NCBI GenBank assembly: GCA_039720395.1
Contig: CM077824.1
Span: forward strand, 32,824,759-32,888,758
Source of the DNA: Liquidambar formosana
Lineage: Eukaryota > Streptophyta > Magnoliopsida > Saxifragales > Altingiaceae
DNA length: 64,000 nt
Direction: 5' to 3'
The translations under genes were made by a program, and so were the position numbers. The notes under the pieces are model-generated. The model did not search any database and had not been told where the DNA came from. It saw nothing but the letters and a program-made list of their open reading frames with translations. Of the stretch, positions 33,275 through 45,718 are shown one piece after another; position 1 is the first letter of the stretch; the number at the start of each line of letters is the position of its first letter.

Positions 33275-36200
33275 AAGCTGCTATCAGGTAGGCCAAGGTC
33301 TTCTTCTTCATGGATCTCCGCAATGACACCACATTTAAGGTACCAATTCAGGAATGGCACGGTAGCATGGCTAATGGATGAACCCTGGAGTTCTTCAATG
33401 GTCGAGTCTTCCACGGTGAGGATCATGTCTTGGAACATTTCAGTCATAGCCCCCGCATCAAGGTTCTCTGCCCAGTCCTCCTCTTTCTTTTCCCAGAACT
33501 CATCATTGATGGCATCATCATCCACCATTTCAGCTGTGATTGGATACCATTCGGTGAAGAAGATTTCAAAACCCGGAACTCGGATCTTGGTAGCTTGGTC
33601 AAAGGTGGGCTCTGGAAACCCGCAATATAGAAAATCATCCCCTTCTTCGACGAAGTAACCATTCAAAGTAGGTCGATATGGCGAGATCTTCAGGTCTGGC
33701 ACCCTTCCCTCGGCTTTGGCTCTTACTTTCTCTTTGTTCCTCTTCAGCATTTCCGCATAATCATTTTTGGAGGGCTCATATCCTAACCCAAAAGTATATG
33801 AGGTGACGCGGCTTTGAATAGACGTAGGGATCCCTTGTTGGCGACGCCCTAGCCCCATGCCTGGGAAGAAACTCATCCTTCTCATGATTTCACCAACATG
33901 CAAGTTGCCATGGGGGCAAAAGTCCAAGGGTATTAATTCACCCTTTTCGAGCTCTTTCTCAATGCATTGGACATAGTCAAACCCAGATAGCGGTATCGCT
34001 GCTGATTCGGGTTGTATCTCACATATAGGCACACCTGCGAGTTTCAATTCATAGTCCCCTTGAAGTGTTACTATGGCCCCTTCATAAGGAAACTTCACCT
34101 TTTGATGGAGTGAAGATGGCACAGCCCCAGCAGGATGGATCCAAGGTCGGCCCAACAACAAGTTGAAACATGACGGCACATCCAACACTTGGAATTCTAC
34201 CCTAAATTCAGTGGGTCCCATGATAAAAAGCAAAGTAACTACCCCTATTACTTCTCGGCGGGTGTTGTCATAAGCTCTTACGGTCTGCCCAGATGGCGTG
34301 AAATCAGTGGGTCCCAAACCCAAAACAGTGGCAGTTCGGAGAGGACATACATTCAGTGCGGACCCATTGTCGATAAGAACGGTGGGAACCCTCTTCCCCA
34401 TAGTGTCAATGGTCACATAGAGAGCTTGAGAATGGCTCGGCCCGCTTTTAGGTAGGTCTATATCGGTGAACACGATGGTTGAGTTCTTGGGAGTTGGATT
34501 CACCAAATGTACCAATCCCTCGGGGGATGTATCAACAGGCACTTGTATCTGATTCAGCAATTTCAGTACGGTCTGTCTATGCTTGTGTGAAGCCATGAGT
34601 AAGCCCCAAATAGTGATGTTGGCATTGGTCTTCTTCAGCTGCCTAAGCACTTCATCCTCTTCTTCTTGCAAGCTAGGACGCCTCTGCCCTTCCAAATCTT
34701 CCAACGGATTTTCAGATTCTAGGTAGGGAGGCTTGAAATGACGACCCCCTCTGGTTATATGGTCCAACTCATCATCGCTAGCCCATATGTCATGGACTTC
34801 CTCGGAGTCATTCATCAAGTCATCCCATTCTATTATGTCGATGCTCTCCATCTCTGTCGGCAAGTCATCCCAGCCTGAAGGGACTATCGGCTCATTTGAT
34901 ATCGGACTTGGGCTTGAGTACAGCACATAGTAATCATATTTCCCCGACGCTTCACCTAATAGGCCAACCTGAGGATCCCCTGCTTCATATCTTTCTTTCA
35001 GCTCTTGTTGGATAGATTTCTTTGGTAGCAACAAAACTTTTTGGTCAATGAGGTCTTGGATGATCTTCTTTAGTATAGAACAAGCCTCGGTGTCATGGCC
35101 GGGTGCACGATGGTATTGGCAATATTGGTGAGGGGTTGATGGTCTTGGCTTTGGTGGAAGTGGCATGATAAGGCTGTTATTGCGGCAAATGGTGAAGAGA
35201 CGGGTTAAGGTCATGGGGAGCGGAGTGTATTGTCTTATGGGATGGCGAGGGCGAGAGGATTCAACCCCAATGGCATTTATGGTGTTAGGTGGGGGTGTGT
35301 TGTTGTGTGATGGGAGAGGATTACGGGTGACATTTGGACGGGTTGGTGGTGAAATGACTTGCTTGTCAATGAGGTCTTGGACTTGGTGGCGAAGGCGAAT
35401 ACAGCGATTGGTGGCATGGCCTTTGGATTGGTGGTACTTGCAGTACTCATTCTCATTGTAGCTCTTGGGTAAGGGATTTGGTGGAGGTCTTGGGTCGAGT
35501 GGCTTCAATAAGTCACGACTTATGAGCTTTTCAAGGACTCTTTTGAGTGGCATGAATAGGTCAGTGAATTGGCGAGGTGGGTTGACATCATTAAGAGAAA
35601 AGGGTTGGATTGGTTGAGTTATGGTGTTGACCTCGGCATTGTTCTTCCCAGTAAAGTTTGTCTTGTGACTCCTCACTTCCTCAGTCTTGATTGTCCCATC
35701 ATTGATAGCATCTTCAACCTGCGTGCCAGCCCCAATGAGAGCTTTGAAATTTGGGAAATAGTGGGCAAATAGGTGCTTGTGATACACGGGCAGCAGGTTC
35801 TTAACCACCAGCTGAATTTGGTCCTCCTCATTTGGCCTATCCGTCATTCTCGACGCCTTTTGTCTCCACCTTGTAATGTAAGCGGAGAAAGTTTCATGAG
35901 CCCCTTGCTTGGTAGTTTCTAGGTCCCTTCGAGTAACGTCCACCTCTGTGTTATACTTGTAGTGCTCTGAAAACTCATTGCATATGTCTTCCCAAGTCCG
36001 GGTTCTATTCTCATCCAAGGATAAGAACCATTTCAAAGCAGAAGTGGCCAAGGTTTCATGGAACATTTGAGCTAAAAGCTCGTCAGTAGCCCCTCGAGGG
36101 TGCATAGCTCGCACGTACATCTTCAAATGAGTCTTAGGGCAACCCGTCCCATCGAACTTTTCTAACTCCGGCATCTTGAATTGTAGTGGAATACGAGCCG

Positions 36201-36609
36201 TTGGAAACAGGGATAGAGTCCGCACATCGACCATGTCATCAGCCGTGCGAATCCCTTTTATGGTTCTCTCCAAAGCTTCTACCTTGCTCGCTAACACGGA
36301 ATCACTGCTAGTACCTTTCCCCTTGGCTTCCCCTTCTAGGTTGGTGACCTCAGGTTTCGAGCTACTTTCCCCCCTTGTCTTGGTGTTCTCATTGGATTGA
36401 GGTCCCTCTTCGGTGCCAGCCCCATGAGGTATACCCGAGGAATGGGCCTTAGAGCCATTTTGTTCAAGATCCGCCATCTTCTGTTGGTTCTCTTGAGCCA
36501 TTTTCAATGCGGTATCGGATATCTCGGCGGTATGGTCAAGCTTGGCCATGATGGCTTTCAGGCAAGCCTCAAGGTCAAAGTGCCCCTCACTAGTTCTTTC
36601 GTTGGCCAT
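33271..36609 (-). CDS. gag-protease polyprotein of element A (intact)
   Basis: Start: ATG at 36609 (MANERTSEG). The frame is open for 22 more codons upstream but without an ATG. 1112 aa. Layout: charged N-terminus with a predicted coiled-coil-like heptad region (about residues 10-55); retrotransposon gag domain from MPELEKFDG (about residue 146) to about 290; Pro-rich linkers with two knuckles CKYHQSKGHATNRC and CQYHRAPGHDTEAC, both CX2HX4HX4C instead of the usual CX2CX4HX4C, each followed by an IQDLID helix; an acidic stretch; an aspartic protease with active-site LIDNGSALN (about residue 745); a Gly-rich, G-patch-like segment (PGMGLGRRQQG ... FGLGY, about residue 920); an acidic C-terminus. 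It forms the capsid and the maturation protease. The stop can be removed by the putative intron, joining it to pol. No nonsense mutation is seen. Confidence 0.93.
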   Translation of the reverse strand: MANERTSEGHFDLEACLKAIMAKLDHTAEISDTALKMAQENQQKMADLEQNGSKAHSSGIPHGAGTEEGPQSNENTKTRGESSSKPEVTNLEGEAKGKGTSSDSVLASKVEALERTIKGIRTADDMVDVRTLSLFPTARIPLQFKMPELEKFDGTGCPKTHLKMYVRAMHPRGATDELLAQMFHETLATSALKWFLSLDENRTRTWEDICNEFSEHYKYNTEVDVTRRDLETTKQGAHETFSAYITRWRQKASRMTDRPNEEDQIQLVVKNLLPVYHKHLFAHYFPNFKALIGAGTQVEDAINDGTIKTEEVRSHKTNFTGKNNAEVNTITQPIQPFSLNDVNPPRQFTDLFMPLKRVLEKLISRDLLKPLDPRPPPNPLPKSYNENEYCKYHQSKGHATNRCIRLRHQVQDLIDKQVISPPTRPNVTRNPLPSHNNTPPPNTINAIGVESSRPRHPIRQYTPLPMTLTRLFTICRNNSLIMPLPPKPRPSTPHQYCQYHRAPGHDTEACSILKKIIQDLIDQKVLLLPKKSIQQELKERYEAGDPQVGLLGEASGKYDYYVLYSSPSPISNEPIVPSGWDDLPTEMESIDIIEWDDLMNDSEEVHDIWASDDELDHITRGGRHFKPPYLESENPLEDLEGQRRPSLQEEEDEVLRQLKKTNANITIWGLLMASHKHRQTVLKLLNQIQVPVDTSPEGLVHLVNPTPKNSTIVFTDIDLPKSGPSHSQALYVTIDTMGKRVPTVLIDNGSALNVCPLRTATVLGLGPTDFTPSGQTVRAYDNTRREVIGVVTLLFIMGPTEFRVEFQVLDVPSCFNLLLGRPWIHPAGAVPSSLHQKVKFPYEGAIVTLQGDYELKLAGVPICEIQPESAAIPLSGFDYVQCIEKELEKGELIPLDFCPHGNLHVGEIMRRMSFFPGMGLGRRQQGIPTSIQSRVTSYTFGLGYEPSKNDYAEMLKRNKEKVRAKAEGRVPDLKISPYRPTLNGYFVEEGDDFLYCGFPEPTFDQATKIRVPGFEIFFTEWYPITAEMVDDDAINDEFWEKKEEDWAENLDAGAMTEMFQDMILTVEDSTIEELQGSSISHATVPFLNWYLKCGVIAEIHEEEDLGLPDSSL

Positions 36610-37465
36610 GTCTGTCTGATGGGTAGACTCAACACTCACTAGACGCCCTTGTGGATTGCGGATCCAAGCCAGCACGTCTATGGATAGAAAAGTTTTAACC
36701 TTTAGCCTAAGGACTTGTCCTAAACCTCCATATTTTCCTTAATGAACTCGGTCTCTACACCATGTTCAATTAATTCATTCCTTTTATCCAATTACCTTTA
36801 CAGGGATCATGGATTAAGGGTATGTTTTAAAGAATAGGGCATAGAGTCCTTCAACTAGGTTTAATTAATCCCCTAGGACTAGCACATCACAAACATAGCT
36901 TTACATCCTATTTCCTTAATTTATTCCTCCTAACCCATGGCCTTAACGAAGGCTAGGGTTTAAAGGTCTATATTTTAGGGCATAAGATATGAAGCCTCAC
37001 ACCACAAACACAGCATAGCATCATTACAAACAATTGTGGGTGCATAAAGGTGAGACCGTAGTGTCCTACAAGTCTGTCTATATGGACTAATGATAAAAGT
37101 AGGCTAGGGTCCTTCACTTGCTTGAGCAATCCTTATACCTAACCACATGTGGCATCAGGAACGCCGCGTGGGTCCAGCAGTACGTGATTAACTCATTTAA
37201 TATACCCAAGGGCAAGCCCAAGGGTACTAGGCAAGAGAGGTTGATAGCTTTCGCCCCAACACATGGAATCAGGAAAACCAAGGTTGAGACTAGGCCGATC
37301 GTTGGCAAGGATACATCGAGGGACATCGATCCTAACATGCAAGAGTTTGCGCACACAATGCAATAAATGAAAGCACACAATCAAGCGGATGCAATGTGAT
37401 TGATTTTAATTAAACATAAGAAATTAACCTAGCCCAATTAAACTTTATAGAGTCTAGCCCACAAA
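36610..37465 (-). other. Leader of element A between PBS and gag
   Basis: About 850 bp without a supported gene. Ogre elements proper carry an extra ORF at this place, and I find none here. The part near the PBS (about 37100-37440) resembles the B leader (GATTGATTTTAA, CCAAGGGCAAGCCC, GCGGCGTTCC-like phrases), which again links the two families. Confidence 0.6.
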
Positions 37466-37483
37466 TCCCCAGCGGAGTCGCCA
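37466..37483 (-). other. Primer-binding site of element A
   Basis: TGGCGACTCCGCTGGGGA on the - strand, three bases (GTT) after the end of the 5' LTR. One base differs from the PBS of B. Confidence 0.88.
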
Positions 37484-37486
37484 AAC

Positions 37487-40267
37487 TGTGAACCCCGGAA
37501 ATTGGGCCCACGAGGGATTGAAAAGAAAGTGGGTTTGAAAAAGAAAAAGGAAAGGAGTCGCCACCTTATTTTTTAAAGGAAACAAGGAAAACCCTAAAAA
37601 TAGTTTGTTTTAGGAAAACAATTTGAATGACTCCATAAAAAAGGAAAGGCAAAAACCAATCTTTTGAAAACCAAAGAAATCGGGGATTCGGAGGCTAAGT
37701 TATGACATGGGAAGGTTCTAGGCAAAGCCTATAGGCACCCAAGTCACCCTTTCGATCTCTCAGTTCATTTGGGCTAAATTAAAGTCTTTCCATACAAAAA
37801 TCAGCAAGTATATCATCACAAGAATTGCATGCATATCATATATTTCATTCATCCATCCATGCATAATAAGCAAATAAAAACAGAAAATAAAGAAAAAGAA
37901 AACAAAACAAAAATAAACCTAGGATGCTTGGATCCTAGAACGAACTTGAGCCTCACGAAGAGCGCCTACGTACCATGCAACGAAATACATGGATCAAAGT
38001 CCACGTAGTTCGATTAGAATTAGGGTTAAGACCTAATATAAACCTATGGTTAAAACCCTAGGTTTCCTTATTTGATCAAAAGAGTTGAATTTGATAGAAA
38101 GTTTGATTTTAGGAAAGAAATCCACAAAATGGAAACTTTAATAAAAACCAGAATTTTGTTGGTTAAGGAAACCTCTAATTAAACCATAGGACTTGTATTA
38201 AAAATTAACCCTAGATAGGGAGAAGAGAATGAGTTAAGAAGAAAGGTGAATTGGGGCACCTTCACACCCACTTACCTGAGCGCAATTAGCTCCAAGCATT
38301 TAGCCATTTCAGACATAAGCAGCCCTATTTGCCATAGGACAAATACCACACCTATTTGCACCCTTACAAGTGCTCAAAACCATGCAAAAACACTAACATG
38401 CAAATCTGGACAGAATAGTATTATGGCCTAAAAATCATCCACTAAGCATGCTAACAGCAACACAGCGAACAATAATAAGTCCTAACATATTCCTAGAACC
38501 ATATCATGCATAAAAACCCTAAAACATACTAACATGCATGCAAAACCATCATGTTTACTCCATATGAAAAACATATACAGCAAACACGAAGAAAAACCAA
38601 ATAAAAAAGTCTACTTTATCATGCTATATGAAAACAAACACGAAACAATGACTCTAAAACCCTAAACTCACAAATATGCTTAAAAACATACAAAACATAC
38701 TTTAATCATGCTAAAACCAAACTAAACAGAAATTAAATCATGCATATTAACTAACTAAAGCAATATAACATGATGAAAATCCTAACTCTAACATGCAATG
38801 ACACTAATCCTAGCACAAGGACAAACAGGAGCACAAGAATCATAACTATGCATTAAAAACCTAAAGGACAGCCCTAAAGCATGCTAAACAGTAGATAAAA
38901 AATAGATATTCCATGTATATTAACTAGCTAGAGTGTTAATACATGATAAAAAAGTCACCTTTAACATGCAATAAGCCTAACCCATATGAGAACCTAGTTT
39001 AAGCTTGAATAGAGAAGGAGAATACCTTAGGAAGTGGCTCCCCTTGTGTTTGTAATTGTTCGTGGCTCCTCAGGTCTTTAGAGTGAATCAAACCAACACG
39101 AATCCTCCTCTTTGTCAAAGTGGTATCACAGCAAAGAGATCAAAACTCACTCAATTTTGAAAAGAAATAGAAAACAAAAAGAGAACAAGAGAAAAGAAAA
39201 AGTGATTCTCGTCACTTTGCAGCAGCAGCAACTTCAATCGCGTTTTTGGGTATGAAAACGTTGGATGTGGACAAAGCTTGTGAAATACAAAGTTGTAGAG
39301 AATTGAATTATCTTTCTAACAAGACCAATTTCATCAAATTCTGACTTCGGATGAATAAGTTATGATTAAAATACGACTGCTGGTTTTCAGAAAATCTGCT
39401 GCTGAATTATGACGAATTTCACTCCCTCCAAACCCTCTTCTCCCTTGTTTAAAGACATTAAGAGAGTATTTATAGCTGAAATCTGGAGTTTCCCTTTCCT
39501 TCCTGGACTAGGTTTCCTTGGAGAATAATCAAAAGGTATTTTATAATGATAAAAGACTTCTAATCTGAATAGGAAAAGGAAATTGTTTTTTATAAAAATT
39601 GGGAGACTGACCGCTAACATGCATGCACATGTATCGTATGTGCGTACACACACTCATCACATACGTACACGTGTTAGTGTCATGATAAAAATGGCTAATT
39701 TAATAAAATAATTTTCTTTTCATTTTAACCAAAAATCTCATGCTGTGATTCGCACTAATTCTTCAAGGATAATCCGTAAATAACCACACTAAACTCATCA
39801 TCAGGCCATATCAAAATTGAACTTCATGAAACACTTTTGAGGGTAAAATGATGACTAATGAAAGTCAATTTGAAAAGATTTGGTTGGTAATTGTGAGTCA
39901 ATTAGAGCTAACCCAAGGAAGGGTCAATTAACCAACTTGAACCACATCGAGCCATTTTAATCCCGAGCCATTGACTTACCAAATTGAACCTAGAAATACC
40001 TCTTATGCATCCATATGAACTCCAATTGACAATTTGGAGATCATTCCAAGGTCAAATGAAAAGTTTGGGACTTAAAAGACGATTATGCCCCTCAAGTCAC
40101 AAAAGCTCTTATTATCCCTCAAGATCAACTCCAATTTGAACCAAAATTCATATCCATTGTCCTTGTGACTCTAGAAAACTAATGCAAGTGACTAGACTCA
40201 AAAACAAAACAAAAACATGCATGAAATGATGAGCCCTAGTAAGGTGGTGCAAAAATGGGGTGTGACA
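37487..40267 (-). repeat. 5' LTR of element A
   Basis: 2781 bp. It differs from the 3' LTR by a 5-bp deletion (CTCTC near 39440) and about 16 substitutions. TATAAATA on the - strand is at 39474-39467. The target duplication aagtg follows at 40268. Confidence 0.95.
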
Positions 40268-40272
40268 AAGTG

Positions 40273-42109
40273 CAATCAAAAGAAGACCTCGTGATCAAGA
40301 AGACTACATCATCCGTTCGAGAAATGCAAAGAAGAGTTCAACTACATCATCCGTTCGAGAAATGCAAAGAAGAGTTCAAGTACATCATCCGTTCGAGGAA
40401 TGAAAAGAAGAGTTCAAGCCAAGTTGGGGTTGTCCCTATGTGGTTATGTGCAAAGCTTAAGCCCGCTAGGTTGAAAACCTGAAATGGCGACCTAGGCAAA
40501 AGTTAGGGCGTTGAAAAAATGAATGACAAATGTGATGAACTACGAAGACCTGATTCTCCATTAAAAGAAAAAGATTGTTTGTTTGCATGGATTTTGTGTT
40601 CTCATGAGATTAAAGTGGAGATACGTAGGCAACCCATAAAGTCACTTTGGGTGCGGTCCAATTCATTGAAAAAAAAAAAAAAAAAAAAAAGAAAGAGAAA
40701 AAGAAAGAAGTTTTGCACATAACTAATCATTGAAAGCAATTCTTTGTGATTAAGTTAAGAAGAATCAGTTTGTTCATTGAACTAATGAGCTTAAAATACT
40801 ACATGCCACTAAGAAAGTTAATGTGATTATTCTTTCTCTTTATCTTCCCAATTTGTTCTTGTTTTGTTTTATTTTGTTCTCCCTATTCTCCTTTGCTTGT
40901 TCTTGTTTCCTCTCTTTTTCCCCTCTACTTTGTGTCTTCAGTGGTCATTGACCGCGTCTTTGAGAATTATTGTTAGGCATGGTTTATTCCTGTGATCCAT
41001 TGTGTCAGGTTCCATTTTTAACTTAGGCTCTTATCATAGATTTAATGATGGAAGAGGGGCAACAGTAGTCATTATGGAATCATTTGATTGGTCTAGTGAA
41101 GAAAAGGGCTGTGAGATTCATAGGGTTGAATTCGCTATGATTGAGGTAGTTCAAAAGTTCTGAGGTGAAACGGGCATGAGACTCCATAACTCATGGAATG
41201 ATTTGTTTGTCTTAATTGGTTGAAGAATAAGTTGAATTTGATGAAGAAGAATAGGCATGACACTCTATAAACTTGGGGGTAGATTTATTCACATGAATAG
41301 AAGGGGCATGAGACTTCGTCATTGTAGTAGTTGCAAAATTCATGAAAAAGGAAAAGAAAATGAAAATAAAAGTGAAACCTGCTAGGACGAAAACCCGAAA
41401 GGGCGGCCTAGGCAAAAGTTAGGGTAACCCGCTAGGTTGAAAACCTGAAAAGGCAGCCTAGGCAAAAGTTAGGGTTCTTGAAAAGAAAGAAGAAGAAAAA
41501 AAAAGAAGATAAAGGAATTCACTCTATCTTCACACTTCGAGAAAAGAACCACAGTTTGATTAAGACTTCTTAAAATACATCATTTTCTGAGAAGGCATGT
41601 CCCCATTATTGGTTTAAAAATAAAAAATAAAAAATAAAAAATAAAAAAGAAGAAAAAAAAAAAGGAAAAAAGGTGTTCTTAAAGAAGAAATGTTTTGAAA
41701 AGAATGGCTTTATGACTGCATTAGATTTACATAGGATTGTCTCGAAAAGTGTAGTAATGCTTCACCTGTGGTTTCATATTTTCTTACTAGAATTGCTCTT
41801 TGACTTAGCCATAAAAGCAATTGAGAAGTAGTTAAGGCCCACTTTCTTGTTTTGCCCCCTTTTGATTCCCACTTGTTGTGGAAGTTTGATCTTGGCCTCA
41901 AATTGGGACCAGCTTGCACCAAAGATCGTGACATTCAACCAACAAGAGATAGAAATCATAATTCAAAGGTGGGGAATGCATGAACTTGGTTTTGAAAGAA
42001 AGAACTTGAAAGATAACATAAATGCCCACATAGGCTTAATACAAGGATTTCACAAGTTAAGAGTTTCTAGATGCTTAAATTGAGTTTCCTAAACTTAAAA
42101 TAAGTGTCT
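40273..42109 (+). other. Non-coding B sequence after A, copy 2
   Basis: Continuation of internal copy 2, equivalent to about 9595-11437. It includes the 38-bp repeat (40303-40425), the three GNRA-capped stem-loops at 40466-40495, 41382-41411 and 41432-41461, and an A-rich tract shorter than in copy 1 (about 40671-40690). No gene. Confidence 0.7.
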
Positions 42110-45100
42110 TCAACGCTTCCTTCGTGGTTTCCTTCTCTTGCTTGGCCCTGCTTCGTCTGTTGATGGAGGAGGTGGTGGAGTCGCAGCTAGGTTGTACTGA
42201 GGGAAGGAATCAATCTGCAAGTTTCCAAGAAAATAAATAGATGATGTGAGTACCATTTTTTTTTAAAAAAAAGAGAAAACCAAAGATTTTCAAAAGCTTT
42301 TGATTTGAGCTATTCTTACTGGGTGCGAGTGTTCGCCCGCTCTATACGCCTCTTGCCTTGATAGGCTTAGGCTCATCCTCATTATGTCCCTCCTCAAGCT
42401 GGCAGTGAGATTGATCCATTCTTGTGAATACCCAGCGGGTGTCTGTGAAAAGAAAAATTGAGTAAGAAGTGTCTAATGAATAGTTGGGGATTAAGAGAAT
42501 CAAGTCAACCTTGAAACTTACAGTCTCATATCTAGGATCTATCTGAGGAACCTCATCCATCACGGGAGGTGCTATATTCATGGGCACGATGTCACCTCTT
42601 TGGCACAGATCAATGGACCACTTAGGCTGCGGCAAAGGGGACAGTGCGTCCCTATCCATGCCCTCATCATCACTATCCATATGCACCCCTGACACACCCG
42701 AGGTTGAACCCACTGTGGAACGGTGGCCACGAGCCCGCCGTCCCTAAAAAGAGTGGCACATAGTCAGCTAGGAAACATTTGCAAAGCACGTATGGGGTTG
42801 AGTATGTACTTACCCCTACAGGTGGAACTCCTACGACCCTAGGAGGCATCAGATACCCCCTATAGAAACTCTCGTAGTTCCCATTCGGAACTATGAAATC
42901 AATCGCATCCTTGCCTCGTATAGCTTTAATCAATTCGCGCCCCTGCAAGGAGTTGGCATGTCTCATGCCCTCAGGTGGTGCCATAGGGACTGCAGCTGCA
43001 TTGATGTTGCCTTTTACTTGGCGCCAGACTCTCTCCCCAAGGTACCAGTAGCGACCCATAGGACCTTCCAGGAGGATCCTCTTCTCTGTCATGTCTACAC
43101 ATCTGTGGCATTGCTCTTCAAGGGCATACTTCCACTGTGCCCATGGGTCCCAGTCCACCTAATTCATGAGTTGGTGTTAAGTGAAAGAATTCAAAAGATG
43201 GAATTCAAAAGATAAAAGCTTTAGAGATTACTTTGTCTGCAGTAATGCAAGCCAAGAATGCCCTAGCATGGGCATAGTCGTGCTTATTGTCCACCGAATC
43301 ACACCTATTGTCGATGTGGTAATTGGACATAACGGGCCATGAGGGATCATTGTCCATGAGAGCGGGACGCTCAAACCCCAAGTATTCGTAGTACCAAATC
43401 TGTTTTCAAAAAGAAAATGAATTTCAAAAGGAAGTGATAATGTGTACTCATTGCAAATATTGTTAGAAAGGAAACTTGTAGGTTGATTTACCTCCCAGAT
43501 AAAGGACATCCCGCAGTGGTTTGTGCTCACTCCACGCGATCTGTCGCTCATAGACCTATACAGTACAGCAAGAGCGGCGTTACCCCAGTTGTAATCGCCC
43601 ATCCCCCAAACATCCTCCATGCAAGCAAGATATCCTAAAGAAGCAACATCACCGGAGCTAGCAAAGAATATGCTAGACAACATATATAGCATAAATGCTC
43701 GGGCAAGACAAGATGGATCTGCGTCATCCTCTTCTCTTTGATCACCAAAATGAATTTTTAGCCAAGTTCGGCGCACTCCACCCCTTTGAATAGGAACTAT
43801 GGTCCCGAGTTGTTCCAAGAGATAATGGGGATCCCTGTGAGCATCCTCATAGTAAGATAATCTCTGCCCACCTAGGCGAAGTCCGGTGATAACAGTAAAG
43901 TCTGTTGGGGTAAGAGTCATTTCCCCAAAGCTGAAGTGAAAAGTGTTTGTGGTATCCCACCACAACTCAGTAAGGGCTAGCAAAGCTTGTCTATCCCTCT
44001 GCTCCACCCATAAAGCATTCAGAAAATCTCCAAAACCCGCATTAATTATAATCTTTTGGGTTTCGGGTTGCCGTGTGCCATTTTGCGCCACCACTCAATC
44101 ACTCCTCCAAGGGCATGTCTCGTCCTATCCTCAAAGTTTGGCTACAAAGAATAAAGGAAATCATGGAAATTGTTATTCTGAGTATTTGCTATGCTTAATG
44201 AATAACTCAAGAATGTTTAAATTCATGGTTTTTCAAGATTTTCAAAGGCTTGCACATAAAAAAAGAAAGTTTTTTGCAAAGATAAGTGTTTCAAAAATCA
44301 AAGGTTAGCATTCAAAGAGAATACCCATGAGTTTTCCTTGGGTTGGTTAAAGCATTTGAAAAGAAAAAGAATGATTTTATTCCCTTGAGAATTTTATCAA
44401 ATATTTGGTAGGCATAGTTATGCCCACATGATTTTGAAAAGGAAAGTGTTTTTTAAAACTCATGGGTAAACCTCCTAGAGAATACCTTTGATGTTTTGTT
44501 TAAGAATTTGGAATATTTGAAAAAGAAAAGGAATGATTTTATTCTCTTGAAAATTTTATCAAATATTTGAGGCATATAGCTATGCCTACATGTTTTTGAA
44601 AAGGAAAGTGTTTTAAAACTCTTGGATAAACTTCCTAGAGAATACCTTTGATGTTTTGTTTAAGGACTTGGAGCATTTGAAAAGAAAAAGAATGATTTTA
44701 TTCTCTTGAGAATTGTATCAAACACTTAGTAGGCATAGTTATGCCCACATGATTTTTGTGAAGAAAAATGTTTTTTAAACTCATGGGTAAACTCCTTGGA
44801 AAATATCTTTGATAGTTTGTTCAAGAACTTTTGGCATTTGAAAGCAAAAAGAATGATTTTATTCTCTTGGGAATTTTATTAAACACTTAGTGGGCATAGT
44901 TATGCCTACAAGGTTTTTTGTAAAGAAAAGAACTTCAAAATCCATGGGTTAGCATTCTAGAGAATGCTCTTGAGTTCACTCTTGATTATCTTGACTATTT
45001 GAAAGCAAAAAGAAAGATTTTATTCTTTTGGGAATTTTATCAAACACTTGGTGGGCATAGTTATGCCTATGTTGGAAAATGAGGTCTTTGTATATGGAAA

Positions 45101-45376
45101 ACTCCCAAAAGTTGTCAAAATAGCAAGAACTCAATGCATTTCATTCATAAGAATAGCAAATATTTAAAAAGAAACAATGAAATGAAAGAATAAGAATGAA
45201 CTTAAAGAAGTTGGGAATTATCTTACCTCATTCATGAAATGGATGTAGGAGAGATGATTGTTGGGTTCCAAGAGCAAGCTATCCGGTTGATCTTCCTAAT
45301 GAGGTGCTTTGTATGTTTTCTTGAGGAAGTGATGTGGATATTTTGCATCGGAGTATTTATTTGATGAAGAACTCAT
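42110..45376 (-). pseudogene. Antisense plant-mobile-domain gene in B, copy 2
   Basis: Same seven-exon structure as copy 1: 45376-45227, 44141-43492, 43399-43232, 43158-42814, 42743-42522, 42442-42320 and 42214-42110, all with GT...AG introns. Exon 1 has the same in-frame TAG as copy 1. Exon 2 has a private 1-bp deletion (about 44077, next to the MATRQ position). Exons 3-7 are open and in phase: exon 6 has 123 bp and reads straight through into the basic tail of exon 7, so copy 1's frameshift and exon 7 stop are copy-specific damage. The introns are 71-106 bp except the first, which contains the 160-bp array. The nuclear PMD role is inferred from the family. If exon 1 is wrongly placed, the shared TAG may be harmless. 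Confidence 0.75.
44331..45091. repeat. Five-copy 160-bp repeat in intron 1, copy 2
   Basis: Same array as 13660-14420, with the GGCATAGTTATGCC palindrome in each unit. Nearly unchanged between the two internal copies. Confidence 0.78.
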
Positions 45377-45664
45377 GTTGGGTGTTCTTGAGAAAATGGG
45401 TTTGATTTGAAAAAGTAAGTTGGGAAGGATGATTTGATGAATCAAAGGTTGTTTTGAATCCTTGAAAGTGATGTTGTTGGTGTTTAATCACCACAATGAT
45501 TCAAGTTTAATGCCAAAGTTTTGGTATTTTGGAGTTGGGAATGTTGGGTTTTGGGTTTCTAGAGAGAGAAGTTCTCAAAAACCAAGTTGGAAGGATGAAC
45601 AAATGAGGTAAGATGCAAGGCTTTATAGCAAAAACATCAAAAAAATGCAGCAGGAAAATGTGCT

Positions 45665-45718
45665 CTCGGGTGACCGGTTGGCCCCAACCGGTCCAACCGG
45701 TTCAGTCCAACCGGTCCC
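45665..45718. promoter_or_regulatory. ACCGGTT cluster near antisense promoter, copy 2
   Basis: Shorter than in copy 1: one 21-bp unit set is missing. CTCGGGTGACCGG start retained. Confidence 0.6.

Larger units (their letters stand above)
22860..40267 (-). mobile_element. Element A: complete Tat-type Ty3/gypsy retrotransposon, 17.4 kb
   Basis: Transcribed on the - strand: 5' LTR 40267-37487, PBS 37483-37466, leader, gag-protease 36609-33271, putative intron, RT-RH-aRH-integrase to 29725, a conserved stem-loop, an antisense DUF7745-like gene (28107-29393, + strand), a 1.8-kb stem-loop array, polypurine tract, 3' LTR 25645-22860. The target duplication is aagtg. The LTRs differ by about 16 substitutions and one 5-bp indel by eye (about 0.6 percent), so the insertion is recent. 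gag-protease is open, but pol has three nonsense mutations. It belongs to the same family as the host element A', in opposite orientation. I find no extra ORF between PBS and gag, unlike classical Ogre. Confidence 0.95.

Noticed and set aside
35165..35461. 98-aa frame on the + strand and many others overlapping gag and pol
   Set aside because: Shadows of the long - strand gag-protease and pol frames of element A (and of the + strand frames of A').
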